Source: Acanthochlamys bracteata
Lineage: Eukaryota > Streptophyta > Magnoliopsida > Pandanales > Velloziaceae
Direction of reading: 5' to 3'
Assembly: GCA_019914995.1 (NCBI GenBank)
Contig: CM034129.1
Location: forward strand, 1,811,725 to 1,875,724
Length of the DNA: 64,000 nt
Shown: positions 24,166 through 35,579 of the stretch, piece after piece
Layout of the letters: every line of letters begins with the position of its first letter
Position numbering within the stretch: the first letter of the stretch is position 1
Position numbers and translations under genes: made by a program
The notes under the pieces: model-generated
Databases searched by the model: none
The model's input: the letters and a program-made list of their open reading frames with translations, nothing else
Told to the model about the DNA's origin: nothing

Positions 24166-25800
24166 ATGATCATAAAAGGATTGTTCAAGAGGTATGAAAG
24201 ATGGAACCCTGTACACCCTACGATAGGAAGCTTTTGGGGCATTGGAGTAGGGATTGGTTGTGGTGTTGGATGGGGACCTGGATTTGGTCCTGAAGTAATT
24301 GGTTATGTTGGTGCTGGCTGTGGTATAGGGTTTAGTGTTTGCTTCACTCTGGCAGGAGTTGGTGTTGGGCTTCCTGTGAACGGTCTCATCCAAATTCCTT
24401 ATAAAGGTTTGACTTTAATATGATAAAGCAAACCTTTTATGCCTCATATGATTCAATTTCTACATACTGTTGTGATATGTAAAACAGTAGGCTTAACAGT
24501 AGGTTTATTATGCCTCTTTAATTGTTTGACAATATATGCTATAATAGAAGAATATTCTTCCAATAGCATCTTGTAGCAATGCACATATCCAGTAAAGATG
24601 CATGTCTATTTCTGTTTGGAACTGTTTGTTACAGGTATTTATGTATATGTTTCTTCTCCCAAAAAAAGTAAAAAATTAGTATGTAGGTATAGTAGACTAT
24701 AGAAGTATATAGGCAATTTCAGTAATCTAAACCTATAAGTCGCTTCAATGCTAAAGAACCTCCTTAGAAGAGATCACTATCAAACTTAGAGAGCTGAAGA
24801 ACAAATATGTCCATTAAAGTTAAGAATAATTGGTAAGTACAGAAGGCCATGCAACTGCTCCTTAGATACAAGGAAACATAGCATATGCCCTTCATGTAAC
24901 CTTCCACTTTTTCGGGGGACTATTTTAGATGTATTTTCACTCATTTTACATATTTCACTTGTAATAGAAGAGTATGTTTGCAGTAAATATACCCTTTTTA
25001 GTTGCAACTTCTGTTATCATAGCCGACCTTTGATATGAATCGATCTTTCCTGCACATAAGCCTGCAGAGTTCGAAAGGAAAGCAAGCTGAACAACTTGCT
25101 CTTGTAGCTTAGGTGTGATTTGCATTAGACACCATTTTCTATGTCAAAGACAGCCAGCACGAAGACCTACTTCCAAACGATGTTAATTAGTTACTAAAAC
25201 ATCCTTTCACGAACCATTTTGGCAACTGCTTATTCATATAGATATTGAGGATTAATTTGTTAGAGAGTGTTACAAGTGATGTATTAGCACTTTTAGTTGT
25301 TGCACATCTTTTTTTACACTCCCCAATATCCATGCATTTGTTCGTTAAGTTCAGGTAGTGCCTTTACATTTCTTTTCTTAGCAAAGCACCATTGTTGGCG
25401 ACGCAAGTGAAATTTTATATGCTCATTATATTGTCAGAGGACCGTAAAGCGCCTTTCTTCCATTAATCTACCTTGTGCTTTTAGTTTCTAGTTAAACAAG
25501 CTCGCTTATCACTTTACAGCTTTTACAACAAGCAGTAGTGCGATTGAGTCTGCAAGATCAAATACTATTTCCACACTGAAAAACATGGCAGGAGATAGTT
25601 GGAATGTTATTGGTCCTGCTTTATCTTCTTTGAAAGAGGATGCTTGTGGGAGGCTTTCTAGCTATAAAACCACTATTCCTTTAGCCTATGGACTGGAGTT
25701 AAATGAGCTAAACAAGTCTTTCTGCAAGTATATCCATTCTGCTTTGGGACAAGCAGAAGTGTTTAGAGAACGGTGCTGGCCTCCTAAAACAAATAAATGA
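24166..25800 (+). CDS. AS8: Cadmium-induced protein AS8 homologue
   Basis: Small plant-specific protein of unknown biochemical role, named after a cadmium-induced Arabidopsis transcript (At4g19070). Two coding exons, 24166-24406 and 25520-25800, give 173 aa. Exon 1 encodes MIIKGLFKRYERWNPVHPT followed by an extremely Gly-rich hydrophobic segment (GIGVGIGCGVGWGPGFGPEV and on to VGVGLPVNGL, about residues 23-75), which could form one or two membrane-spanning helices with GxxxG-like packing. Exon 2 encodes a more polar tail ending ERCWPPKTNK. The ATG is just downstream of a leader-intron acceptor. The gene's terminal exon is followed directly by a second, diverged copy of itself (separate entry). 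Identification rests on the N-terminal half, which closely matches the family as I know it; function is not known. Confidence 0.85.
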
Positions 25801-25810
25801 TTGAATGCGT

Positions 25811-26029
25811 AGGAGATAGTTGGAATGTTATTGGTCCTGCTTTATATTCTTTGAAAGAGGATGCTTATGGGAGGCTTTCTAGCTATAAAACCACTATTCC
25901 TTTAGCCTACGGACTGGAGTTAAATGAGCTATACAAGTCTTTCTGCAAGCATATCCGTTCTGCTTTGGGACATGCAGAAGTGTTTAGAGAACGGTGCTGG
26001 CCTCCTAAAACAAATAAATGATTGAATGC
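25811..26029 (+). pseudogene. Tandem duplicate of the AS8 terminal exon
   Basis: The 219 bases from 25590 to 25808 (most of AS8 exon 2, its stop codon and the next 8 bases) recur 221 bases further on, with about seven substitutions and no indels. The copy keeps a full open frame to the same end, ERCWPPKTNK and stop. Six of the seven changes alter the amino acid (for example Ser to Tyr, Cys to Tyr, Asn to Tyr, His to Arg), which suggests relaxed constraint. An AG at 25811-25812 would join exon 1 to this copy in the correct frame (phase 1), but the sequence before it is not pyrimidine-rich. It may therefore be a dead exon copy, part of the 3' UTR, or an alternative last exon. Confidence 0.75.
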
Positions 26030-29000
26030 ACACCTCTTTCAAGCGGTCTTATTTCCATTTGGTTAAAGTACTTTGAACAATAATCAGTCTTCTACTCTGC
26101 AGTCAACTTCTGCGAATCCACGTTCCCAAGGTATGCAAACTTCTACTAAGAGATCACTGATGCTTTCTTCAATTTATTACAGTTGGATCTACACTCATTA
26201 GTTAGATTCCATATGATCTGCGAATAACTTGACATTGTTCAAAACCTTTAATGCTATCTCTTTGTCCCTCTGCAGATGTCTTATCGGATGTTATATTTTT
26301 ATATGCTCTCCAGTTCTCGGATACAGCAAATTAACATCTGAGGAGGTTAAGCAATTTAGTGAACACGTTAGACTGATACATGATGTTATCTACGCTTCAA
26401 TTTTTACTTGATTTTACATGAATACATGGACAGATTTTTAATTCTAGAACTCGTGTTCTCAGCAGTTCGTGCAAATGAATCTCTCATATGTTTATTGTGA
26501 ATCAACATGGTTATTCACAGTATTAAAACAGATAGTTTTTAATCCAATCTTGTTTATTTAATCTGCTTGCTTAACACTTTCTTCAATCTCTGTTGTTTTG
26601 CTTGCATAGCTGACAGGTTGAGCTTTTTCGTTTGGTTTACCTCTTGATTTTGATGGTTAACGGATTCTTCTAGCTATTATATTTAATTACTTTTGTTATT
26701 GATAAAAGCATCCTTCTTTTATTTTGGTATTCTACTGAAGTGCGTTGAGCTATATATAAGCAGAAAGCAGCTACTGTGTCTGTAACAGAAGTATAGATGA
26801 GCAGTTGGTGTTGCTGCATCTGACAAAATCATGAGTTTAACTACTGTCCATAGATCTCAGTCTTGTCCTTGCATTTATAAGTCATGCGTTTCACGACCTT
26901 TTGCTCTTTCTGAAACCAGCTCACTGTCACCAGTAACATTGGCTCCATTTCAACATCCAAGGTATTGCTCTTTAGTGCCTATTTTAAAATATATTGTTTT
27001 AATAATTTAAACGATTTCTTATTTTGAGCAATTTTCTTTTGCTTAGATATTATATAAAGAAATTTGTAAAGAGATTCATGGAATAAAATTGTTGGTGTAG
27101 TGTGTCAGAGGAATGGAGGACTGAAGTACAAAGCAGTAGTAGTACAACGCATACAGAGAGTGGAGAGAAGTTGAGATGAAGCTTGTGGGTGTCATCATCT
27201 ATCTATCCAATCAACCACAAAAGCAAATGAGAATCAACGTCAAAAACTGCAACCGTCCGTCGAGCGAAGGATTAAAAACAATTCAACAAAATCAAAGAAA
27301 AAGTTTCATAAAATTCCAATTTAAAAAAGAAAAAATAAAAACTGAGTGTGTGGAGCGCTTACGCACGCTAGCTGCTGCAGAAGATAAGAATATTTAGTTT
27401 GTTTATTAAATTTTGTTCTGGTGAAGATTAGTTGCTTATCTGGAAAAACCAGAGACAACCTGTGCTGTGTAGTTTTAGTTTTCAATAAAGAAATGTGGAT
27501 TCGTGGACTTTTGGTGAGAGAGGGAGATACATATATAATAGATAGATTGACAGAAGGGAAATTTTATTTTACGGCAGCTATAGTTTGCTTGCTTGCTTTG
27601 AACTTAGTTGGTTGTCATCTGATAAGACCCTTCCCCCACTTAATTATTCTCCATGATTTTATTTTTTTCTAATTATACTTTCATAGTTTACTATTCGATA
27701 TTCTGATTCAATCTCAATCAATATTCCCACTACTACTTTTCTTTTCTTCGCCGATTCTTACCGGCACCCAATATGCAGGAGGAGATCAGAATAATGTTAT
27801 ATTCGCATAAAAATTTATATAAAGAATATGTTATACTTCAAATAAAAATTAATATGAAACAGACATATTAAATTATTATTCACGAACTAACTCTCTGGCT
27901 CTTAAATACCAGATTATTTGAGATAATTTTTTTTGAAAAGATAAATAAGGCTATTAATTAAGTGAGTTGGGGGCGGAGGAGGGTGGGGTTGTTGTTCAGA
28001 TTTGTTGTACAGACGAAGCGAAGCGAAGCAAAGTAAGAACTAAACAACTAATCTTTTGCACGGATAATTAGAAGCACCTCACCTGCCGCACGTGCGACCG
28101 GTCTCGTAAACCTCGCTCGCGTCTTTTTCCTTTTGACGCTTCAGTAAAAGAGCAATGAATAACTGCATATTTTTTTTTAAAGTAAAACATGTAGAATAAA
28201 AGAAGAGAGAGAATACGGAATCGTTAGTGCTACAGAAGAAAACCGTTCGCGCTCTGTATATATATCCCACCATTAAAGGAAATAAATAAATAAATCAATC
28301 AATAAAAGGCCGTTTTAACAAGTGCGGTGTAAAGAAGATAAAGGGAAAAAAAGATCTACTTGCTCACAGCGACGTGTTCGATCGATTGAAATCGATCGAT
28401 CGGTCAGTGTGTGGTAAGCTTGGTTGCTTCTGAATTTACTTGCTTCTGATTTCTCTGTTATTGATTTCGATTTTAATCGGTGTTGATTTCGAAGAAAGTT
28501 TTTCTTTTTTTTTTTATAGTTTTGCTTTGTTTTATGTTTTCTAATGGTTTTTCTGTCATAGATTGGGTACTGATTAATGGTATTTTATCTGATTGATTGC
28601 AGGGATGAGCTGATTGGAGTTTGGTGTTGGGAATCTAGATATGGATCTGAATTAGCGTCCATCTAGAGTTAGATTTTTCGTTGATTTATTGGAGTATAGG
28701 TTGGATTGGATCCTAGAGATGGCTGGCTTTGTGATAGGAGTGAAGGTAGTTTGATGTGGATTTGAATCGGTGTTGATTGTTGTAATCTCACGGTTTTGAG
28801 GTGAGATTTCCTATTAAATTATATACTCGTTGAAGGTTCTAGAGTCATGGCTCTAGATCTGAATCGATAATGATCTTGCCTGCTACGCGGTTTCTGAGGT
28901 GAGATTTATGTTGCTTTCTTGAGTTTAGTTGTATCCACTTCGGAGTTTGGATAGAAAGATTAAGATTGATTGGTTCTCTGTTGGATTTCTTGATTTTTCT

Positions 29001-29811
29001 TGTTGAACTGTGAGTAGATTTGCCGAATTTTCACAGTTTGAGATATGGATCACAGTTCGGCCTGATTTCTACTTATTTCTTTGACGATATTGAGATGAGA
29101 TTTCCATGGATGACTTTGTTTTGATTGTTTTGGTTTTATTTTGCCAAAATAAGCTGGTTTCTTTTCCTTATTTTTATATAAAGTTACATGCTTGAGGCCC
29201 CTATCTTGCTTTTCTGGCTAAATGTTCAAGCTCGATCTAGAATTATTTGAAAGAGAGCTGATCAAGTTCAGTGAGCTGATGTCTAATCTAGTGCAGGAAA
29301 CACTTTTTTACTAAAGAAAATAGAGAGTTGCTATTGAAATTTTAGAATTGATCTTATTTTGTTGCAGAGGTTTCTTTGGAGACTGGATGTTTAGTTTCTG
29401 ATGTTTGCTTGCAGTATTTTCTTAGGGGCACTTTTTTAAGCACGAGAAAGTGCCTACTAGCCATCACAAAGTAATATATAGAACTTTCTTTTGAAAGAAA
29501 TTAACCTATTATCATTAATTGGATAGCTGCCAGTCAATGTTTAGCCAAGTGAAGGTCAGCATGTTTAGGAAGAATTACTTTGAATCGATTGTCTCGTTAT
29601 CTCACTCAAATTTGATGCTTATGCATCTGATTTTCACTCTATTGGTATTGCAAAGATACGCTATTGCCACCAATAAATTTGTTAAAGCGTCAGCAGATAT
29701 GAAACTTGATATAGACGTGGTTGTTGTTTTCTCACACTATATGATCTTTTTTCTTTGGTCAATATGGTATCTTTGCTGGGGTATTTGATGAGGTGACTGA
29801 ATTTTTTTCAG
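26030..29811. other. Spacer and leader/promoter region of the SKIP11-like gene
   Basis: From 26030 to about 27900 I cannot support a gene; two exon-like stretches with good splice sites (about 26102-26131, and from 26276) could be spliced 3' UTR of AS8. From about 28300 the sequence reads as leader of the F-box/kelch gene: a donor at 28413/28414 (GTGTG before GTAAGC), an acceptor at 28602 (GATTGCAG), donors at 28800 and 28897 (each TGAG before GTGAGATTT), and a final acceptor at 29811, 45 bases before the ATG. Palindromic GATCGATCGATC blocks occur at 28379-28402. Confidence 0.5.
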
Positions 29812-29855
29812 GTTTGAAGTTTGTTACTGCTGCACAACCGTCAAACCTCTCCGCT

Positions 29856-31226
29856 ATGGTTGCAGGCAGCTCAAAATTTTCAAACAATTCACTTGAGAAG
29901 CGAAATAGAGAGCACGAACTGCTATTTGCACTGCTAGAAAGCATAGGTGGTACTAAAGAACACGTGCTTGCAGAACTTTACAGGTCGTTTGACCAGGACA
30001 GAAGCTCCTTTCATAAGTTTCTGTTGGCATATATGCTACTGGCCAAGAATGGAAATCTAGCAGAAGCTAGAAAAATTATGTGTGAGAAAGAATATGTGCT
30101 TAGTTTAGTTCATCTCCAATCAAAAAAGAGGAAGCATATGATTGAAACAAAACCTGAGAGTGACATTGGTGATCAGAGATCAGATGATGTCTTCATCCCA
30201 GGTCTTCATGACGATATAGCTCTGAATTGTCTAGCCTGGGCATGCCGATCTGATTATCCCTCACTCGCCTGCCTTAGTAAGAAGTTTAATTTACTGATCA
30301 GTAGTGGGTATCTCTATAAGTTGAGGAGAGAACTTGGTATTGTTGAACCTTGGGTCTATTTAGCTTGTAGCTTGATGCCTTGGGCAGCATTTGACCCTAC
30401 TAGGAGAAGATGGACGAGACTACCCCAAATTCCATGCGATGGATGTTTTGCTTTAGCAGATAAAGAGTCTCTTGCAGTAGGAACACAGCTGCTTGTTTTT
30501 GGACGGGAGTTAAGTGGCTTTGCTATTTGGATGTATACATTAGAGAGGCAAGATTGGACTAGATGCCCTTTGATGAAGCTACCTCGGTGCCTCTTTGGAT
30601 CCGGGAGCTTTGGAGAAGTTGCCATCATTGCTGGAGGAAGTGATAACAAGGGCCATGTTCTAAAATGCGCAGAGCTGTATAATTCAGAGTTGGGTACCTG
30701 GGAGACGCTGCCAGACATGAACCAGCCAAGGAGAATGTGTTCAGGATTCTTTATGGATAAAAAGTTTTATGTCATTGGTGGGATGTCGAGCCACACAAGT
30801 CCATTGACTTGTGGGGAGGAATACAACCTTGAAACAAGGACATGGAGAAAAATTGAGAACATGTATCCTGGTGGTAATAGCGCCACACAGTCTCCTCCAC
30901 TGGTCGCAGTTGTGAATAATCAGCTGTATGCTGCAGATCAGTCTACAAACATAGTAAAGAAGTACGACAAAGTGAATAATACTTGGAATTTTGTTAAAGC
31001 ATTACCAGTAAGGGCTGACAGTAATAATGGCTGGGGCCTTGCGTTCAAGGCTTGTGGCAACAGACTGTTGGTTGTTGGTGGGCAGAGAGGACCTCAAGGT
31101 GAAGTGATCATGATCCACTCTTGGTGCCCGGATGATGCAATTTCAGCACAGGCTGACTGGGCAGTTATCTCTGTCAAGGAAAGAGCTGGCGCATTTGTGC
31201 ACAATTGTGCTATAATGGGTTGTTAG
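29856..31226 (+). CDS. SKIP11: F-box/kelch-repeat protein, SKIP11-like
   Basis: Substrate-recognition subunit of an SCF (Skp1-cullin-F-box) ubiquitin ligase. One coding exon, 456 aa. The frame is open further upstream, but the first ATG after the leader acceptor (29811) gives [17 protein letters not shown], which I take as the start. The F-box lies at about residues 110-155 ([37 protein letters not shown]), followed by the subfamily signature [10 protein letters not shown]. Kelch repeats fill about residues 165-440, with GG and W-rich blades such as [41 protein letters not shown] and [12 protein letters not shown]. The end HNCAIMGC is conserved in the SKIP11/At1g14330/At1g74510 group. Members of this group have been linked to control of phenylpropanoid (PAL) turnover and stress; the substrate here is unknown. 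Long spliced leader upstream. Confidence 0.9.
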   Translation: MVAGSSKFSNNSLEKRNREHELLFALLESIGGTKEHVLAELYRSFDQDRSSFHKFLLAYMLLAKNGNLAEARKIMCEKEYVLSLVHLQSKKRKHMIETKPESDIGDQRSDDVFIPGLHDDIALNCLAWACRSDYPSLACLSKKFNLLISSGYLYKLRRELGIVEPWVYLACSLMPWAAFDPTRRRWTRLPQIPCDGCFALADKESLAVGTQLLVFGRELSGFAIWMYTLERQDWTRCPLMKLPRCLFGSGSFGEVAIIAGGSDNKGHVLKCAELYNSELGTWETLPDMNQPRRMCSGFFMDKKFYVIGGMSSHTSPLTCGEEYNLETRTWRKIENMYPGGNSATQSPPLVAVVNNQLYAADQSTNIVKKYDKVNNTWNFVKALPVRADSNNGWGLAFKACGNRLLVVGGQRGPQGEVIMIHSWCPDDAISAQADWAVISVKERAGAFVHNCAIMGC

Positions 31227-32236
31227 ACTGATCTCAAGTCAATGACCTTATTCACCATCGAACAGTGATTATGTGTACAAGCGCTTACTGTAACTTAACA
31301 TCACCACATGCGTTATCGTTGTTCTTGTTTTATTAGTTTTCCAGGAACCAAGAGAAATTTCTGGTAGACGGTGTTGTAATCCTATTTTTTTCTTTGTAGC
31401 ATAACCTTGTCCAAAGTAATCCTGATATCAAATTTGTTTGTGTAATGTTTCAAATCATATCCATGCCATGGTCTAGTACTTCTAGCCTGTAATATGTTTG
31501 CTATCTTGTTGCTGGTTGTTCATTGTAGTATGCTCATGCATTATGATCAAGATTTGGGTTTCACCCATGTTGTTTCTTCTGAAGTGATTATTTGCTTTGT
31601 AATATCCGAAGTAGATTTCTTTGCGTCTACTGGCAAACTGTTATAATAGATACACAATCTAGTTGTCATTGTTGAAATGAAATCATATATCGTTCTTTGT
31701 CCCGTCGTCGTACGTATGCTTATAGACAAAGATTTAGAGTGCTTTACTCTTCTTAATCGAACTCATTCCTTCGTGGGTTAACAGACAAACGTCAGAATCT
31801 CTTAATCAAAGAACCCAATATTTTGGGATATTTTTTGTTAATTTATTTAAATATAACAGATACTATCTATGCAATAGATACTAAGTTTTTATTTAGAAAA
31901 ATCATGTCTTAGTTATCCTTTGTTCTCCTAACCAAAAAAACTTTATACTTTTCAATTCAGTACTAAAGGACAGTTATTCTAATATTATCCTTTTAATTCT
32001 TTAAAAAAAATTAGAGCAATGAGTTTTCTAGAATTATCTATAACTTTACGTAAAAAACCCAATCCTACCCGGTCCAGTCGCATCCAAATTGATTAAAACA
32101 AACTTAAGTTGAAAATCCTGGGCCGCCCAAATTGAAATGACCGACTCGGTTCTAAATTCGGTTATTTTTTGCCAATTAATCAATTTGCCGAAAACAATCA
32201 CCGTACCGAAATCCTTTCTCGGTTTGCCGGCGAGAG
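31227..32236. other. Spacer between SKIP11-like and STIPL1
   Basis: The first roughly 450 bases are the probable 3' UTR of the F-box gene. The remainder (about 31,800-32,236) is AT-rich and then becomes the promoter and leader of STIPL1. No other feature is supported. Confidence 0.5.
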
Positions 32237-34831
32237 ATGGAGCACGATTATGAAGGCATGGATCGGTTCTCGATGGACGCTGACTTTGAAGGCGGTGAAT
32301 TTATCGACGGGGAGTTCTTCTATCGCAAGCGGAAGGAACGCAAGGTACAGACACGCGACGACGCTCTCTACGGTTCCTTCGCCGAGGGTTCTGATTACTC
32401 TTCTGATTCTGATTCCGGCCGCCGTGGTCGCCGCCGTCGCAAGTCTAATCTTGATTCTTCTAAACCTGATCTTTCGAAACCTGTTAACTTCGTTTCTACA
32501 GGTACTGTTATGCCTCAGCAAGAGACCTATAGCAGAAAGACCGAAACTCCGAGTTCCAATTCGACCCTTAGTGATCCTGCTGTGCAAGGTCTAGGGTTTG
32601 GTCTTGGGTTTTCGAAGAAGAAAAATGAAGAAGAAGAAGAAGATGGTGTTGGAGAGTTTGATGATGATTATCTGCCCTCGGCTTTAGGGAAGAAGATTAA
32701 GGAAGGAGCGTTGCGGCGAGAGAAAGAGAAGGAGAAGGAGAGGGAGAGGGAGAAATCGAAAATATCGAGGAAGTTGGGTGGAGGTCGAGGAGGTTTTGAA
32801 GATGTTGGGAAATTTGAGAATCATACAAAGGGGATTGGAAGGAAGCTGTTGGAGAAGATGGGTTATAAGGAAGGTGCTGGATTGGGGAAGAACGAGCAGG
32901 GTATTGTTGCTCCTATCGAAGTTAAGTTGCGGCCGAAGAATATGGGTATGGGTTTTAATGATTACAAAGAACCTAAATTGCCTGTTCTTGAGGACGTATC
33001 AGTAGAGAAGCCGGGTGCGGTTGCTGTCGTGGCCACAGGAAGATCGAAGGAGAAGCGTTGGTCGAAGCAGAAGCAAGGGAAGAAGAAGACCGAATACATG
33101 ACTGCAGAAGAACTGCTAGCTAAGAAGCAAGAGCAGCAAGTGGACGTCATTCAGAAGGTGCTTGATATGCGTGGGCCGCAGGTTAGGGTGCTTGCCAATT
33201 TGGAGAATTTGAATGCTGAAGAGGAGTATAAGGAGAACCAGGTGCCAATGCCCGAGTTGCAGCACAATATTCGGTTGATTGTGGATTTAGCTGAGCTGGA
33301 TATCCAGAAGATTGATGGTGATTTGCGGCGGGAGAGGGAGAAAGTGGTGAGCTTGCAGAGAGAGAAGGAGAAGCTGAGGATGGAGGCATCTAGGCAAAAG
33401 CAGCAGCTTGATGTGATGGAGAAAATTGCAGGGGTTTTGAAACAAGTTGGAGAAGAGAGTGCATTAGGGTCTTTAACTATGGAGTCGCTTTTGAAGACTT
33501 TTAGTGATTTAAAGAACCAGTATGGGGAGGATTATAAGCTCTGCAATCTGTCATGCATCGCATGCTCCTTTGCATACCCGATGCTCATTCGCATCTTCCA
33601 AGGGTGGGACCCCCTTAAGGACCCTTTGCAGGGCTTGAAATTCATGAGTCCATGGAGGGATTTGTTGCAAGGAGACCAGCCATATGATTTCTCAGATAGC
33701 ATTAGCTCCCCTTACACTCAACTCGTTAGCGAAGTCGTTCTACCAGCAGTAAGGATTTCAGGAACAAATACTTGGCAGGCCAGGGACCCTGAGCCAATGC
33801 TGAGATTTTTAGAGTCTTGGGAGAGGCTGCTGCCTCCTCCAGTTCTTCAGTCCATTCTAGAGCATGTGGTAATGCCGAAGCTGTCAGTTGCTGTGGAGAC
33901 CTGGGATCCTCGCCGCGAGACTGTCCCAATTCATGTGTGGATACATCCGTGGCTTCCATTGCTTGGACAGAGGTTAGAATTGCTGTATCATACAATTCGT
34001 TTCAAATTGGGGAATGTTCTCCATGCCTGGCACGCAAGTGATGCATCTGCATATCATATATTATCACCATGGAAGGACGTCTTTGATTCAAACAGCTGGG
34101 AGCAGCTTACAGTGAGGTATATAGTCCCGAAGTTGATGCTTGCCTTGCAGGACTTTCAAGTGAACCCCGCCAACCAGAACTTGGATGCTTTCAATTGGGT
34201 AATGATGTGGGCCTCATCTATACCTATGCACCACATGGTTAACTTGTTGGAATGTGGATTTTTCTCAAAATGGATGGAGGTTTTGTATCGTTGGTTGTGC
34301 TCAAATCCTGACTTTAATGAAGTTATGCAGTGGTATATGGGATGGAAGGGGCTCTTTCCACCAGAGTTGTTGGCTAATGAGAGGATCCGTACTTTGCTTA
34401 GTAAGGGGCTTGACATGATGAACCAAGCTGCCGAAGGCATGGAAGTTGTGCAGGCTGGGGTTAGAGAAAATGTCAGCTATTTGAGAGTGACAGAGATGCG
34501 ACAGTTTGGTACGCAGCAACAAGCAGGAACATATGCAGCTTACCAACAAGCAACTTCTGTTCCTAGCAATGGGGTTCACATGGGTGAACTTGGGAATGCA
34601 TCTGACATGAGCTTAAAGGAAGAGATTGAAGCATATGCTATAGAAGAAGGGTTGATGTTTGTACCTAAAGTTGGCAGATCTTATAATGGGCTGCCTGTTT
34701 ATGGGTTTGGCAACATCAGTGTTTGCATAGATTCAGTTAAACAAGTGCTTTATGCACAAAGCCAAGAAGGTTGGGCTGCAGTCACCCTAAAGCAGCTAGT
34801 GGAGATGCATCACAGTGTTGGTCGCCGATGA
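32237..34831 (+). CDS. STIPL1: Spliceosome disassembly factor STIPL1/NTR1 (TFIP11 homologue)
   Basis: Nuclear G-patch protein; with ILP1 and the helicase PRP43 it forms the complex that dismantles the intron-lariat spliceosome. A single uninterrupted frame of 864 aa, close to Arabidopsis STIPL1 (849). Order: acidic N-terminal tuftelin-interacting (TIP_N) domain, about residues 1-110, starting MEHDYEGMDRFSMDADFEGG; a charged KEKEREREK segment; the G-patch at about 195-240 (HTKGIGRKLLEKMGYKEGAG and GLGKNEQGI); a coiled-coil-prone stretch near 350-400; then the GC-rich-sequence-factor (GCFC)-like domain with repeated Trp motifs (FQGWDPLKDP, HPWLPLLGQR, LSPWKDVFDS, MQWYMGWKGLFP). The start is the ATG followed directly by the TIP_N domain. 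STIPL1 genes in plants are typically intron-poor, so the lack of introns does not point to retroposition. Confidence 0.95.
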   Translation: MEHDYEGMDRFSMDADFEGGEFIDGEFFYRKRKERKVQTRDDALYGSFAEGSDYSSDSDSGRRGRRRRKSNLDSSKPDLSKPVNFVSTGTVMPQQETYSRKTETPSSNSTLSDPAVQGLGFGLGFSKKKNEEEEEDGVGEFDDDYLPSALGKKIKEGALRREKEKEKEREREKSKISRKLGGGRGGFEDVGKFENHTKGIGRKLLEKMGYKEGAGLGKNEQGIVAPIEVKLRPKNMGMGFNDYKEPKLPVLEDVSVEKPGAVAVVATGRSKEKRWSKQKQGKKKTEYMTAEELLAKKQEQQVDVIQKVLDMRGPQVRVLANLENLNAEEEYKENQVPMPELQHNIRLIVDLAELDIQKIDGDLRREREKVVSLQREKEKLRMEASRQKQQLDVMEKIAGVLKQVGEESALGSLTMESLLKTFSDLKNQYGEDYKLCNLSCIACSFAYPMLIRIFQGWDPLKDPLQGLKFMSPWRDLLQGDQPYDFSDSISSPYTQLVSEVVLPAVRISGTNTWQARDPEPMLRFLESWERLLPPPVLQSILEHVVMPKLSVAVETWDPRRETVPIHVWIHPWLPLLGQRLELLYHTIRFKLGNVLHAWHASDASAYHILSPWKDVFDSNSWEQLTVRYIVPKLMLALQDFQVNPANQNLDAFNWVMMWASSIPMHHMVNLLECGFFSKWMEVLYRWLCSNPDFNEVMQWYMGWKGLFPPELLANERIRTLLSKGLDMMNQAAEGMEVVQAGVRENVSYLRVTEMRQFGTQQQAGTYAAYQQATSVPSNGVHMGELGNASDMSLKEEIEAYAIEEGLMFVPKVGRSYNGLPVYGFGNISVCIDSVKQVLYAQSQEGWAAVTLKQLVEMHHSVGRR

Positions 34832-35579
34832 CATCCTTCTCTTCAGGTAGTTTGGATTTCGTTTAATGAAGTCTCAGCTACATTTGCTAACAAAATGTTT
34901 AAAATTGGATGGTATCCTTATAGCAGGAACATTTGTTGTTCAAGCTAAGTTAGTAACTGCATCCCAACCCCCTTCTCTTTTTCTCCTTTTAGTTGAAAGC
35001 TGGCCCTCCCGTTTTTGTTTTGTACATTGTATTTGAAAGCTATGTACTGTGTGGATGTTATATGAGAGGCTTATCTTCAACTTGTTGGTTCTTTCGGCGT
35101 TGTTATGCTAGACTTCTCATATGGAGTTGTGTTTACGAGTTGAAAAGGTTGTACTGCTTTGAAGTCATGGTAATACTGGACCCAATCTCTTGATATTAGC
35201 ACCATCATTTTACACCTGTAACTCCCAGATGGTTTATCTTGATCTAAAGAAAATGTGACGAGCCTTTTACCAGGAGTGGATATCGTTACTTATATAAACT
35301 CCATCCGTCTTGGCCATGTGGCGAGGTCCTCAAGGTATTTCAAAGGTCTTGTCATGTGTATTGTATCTATTTTGTGCTGTATATGCACACCTTCTATTGG
35401 TTTTGGATGACATAGAGTTCTATGAGAAACAGGTATTGTTTACAAACTTTCTCTTTGAAATGCAGCTGCAGTAACAATTATATGGTTACAAATTCTCTTC
35501 ATTTTGTAGATTATGTTCATGCTTTTACAGCAGCAGCAAATTTCTTATGTACTTAACATTTGTGTATAATTCTTTTACC
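34832..35579. other. STIPL1 3' flank
   Basis: This is the 3' UTR and downstream sequence of STIPL1. I searched it for earlier UPL7 exons (IQ region and middle domains) and recognised none, so the neighbouring UPL7 copy appears truncated at its 5' side. Confidence 0.5.

Noticed and set aside
27421-27672. 83-aa ORF with a hydrophobic C-terminus upstream of the SKIP11-like gene
   Set aside because: No conserved motif, no ATG-proximal context, and the stretch is surrounded by non-coding AT-rich DNA; the hydrophobic run is likely due to T-rich sequence.
32198-32587. Open frames on both strands overlapping the start of STIPL1
   Set aside because: They overlap the TIP_N-coding region, show no domain, and reflect the GC-rich composition of this exon.
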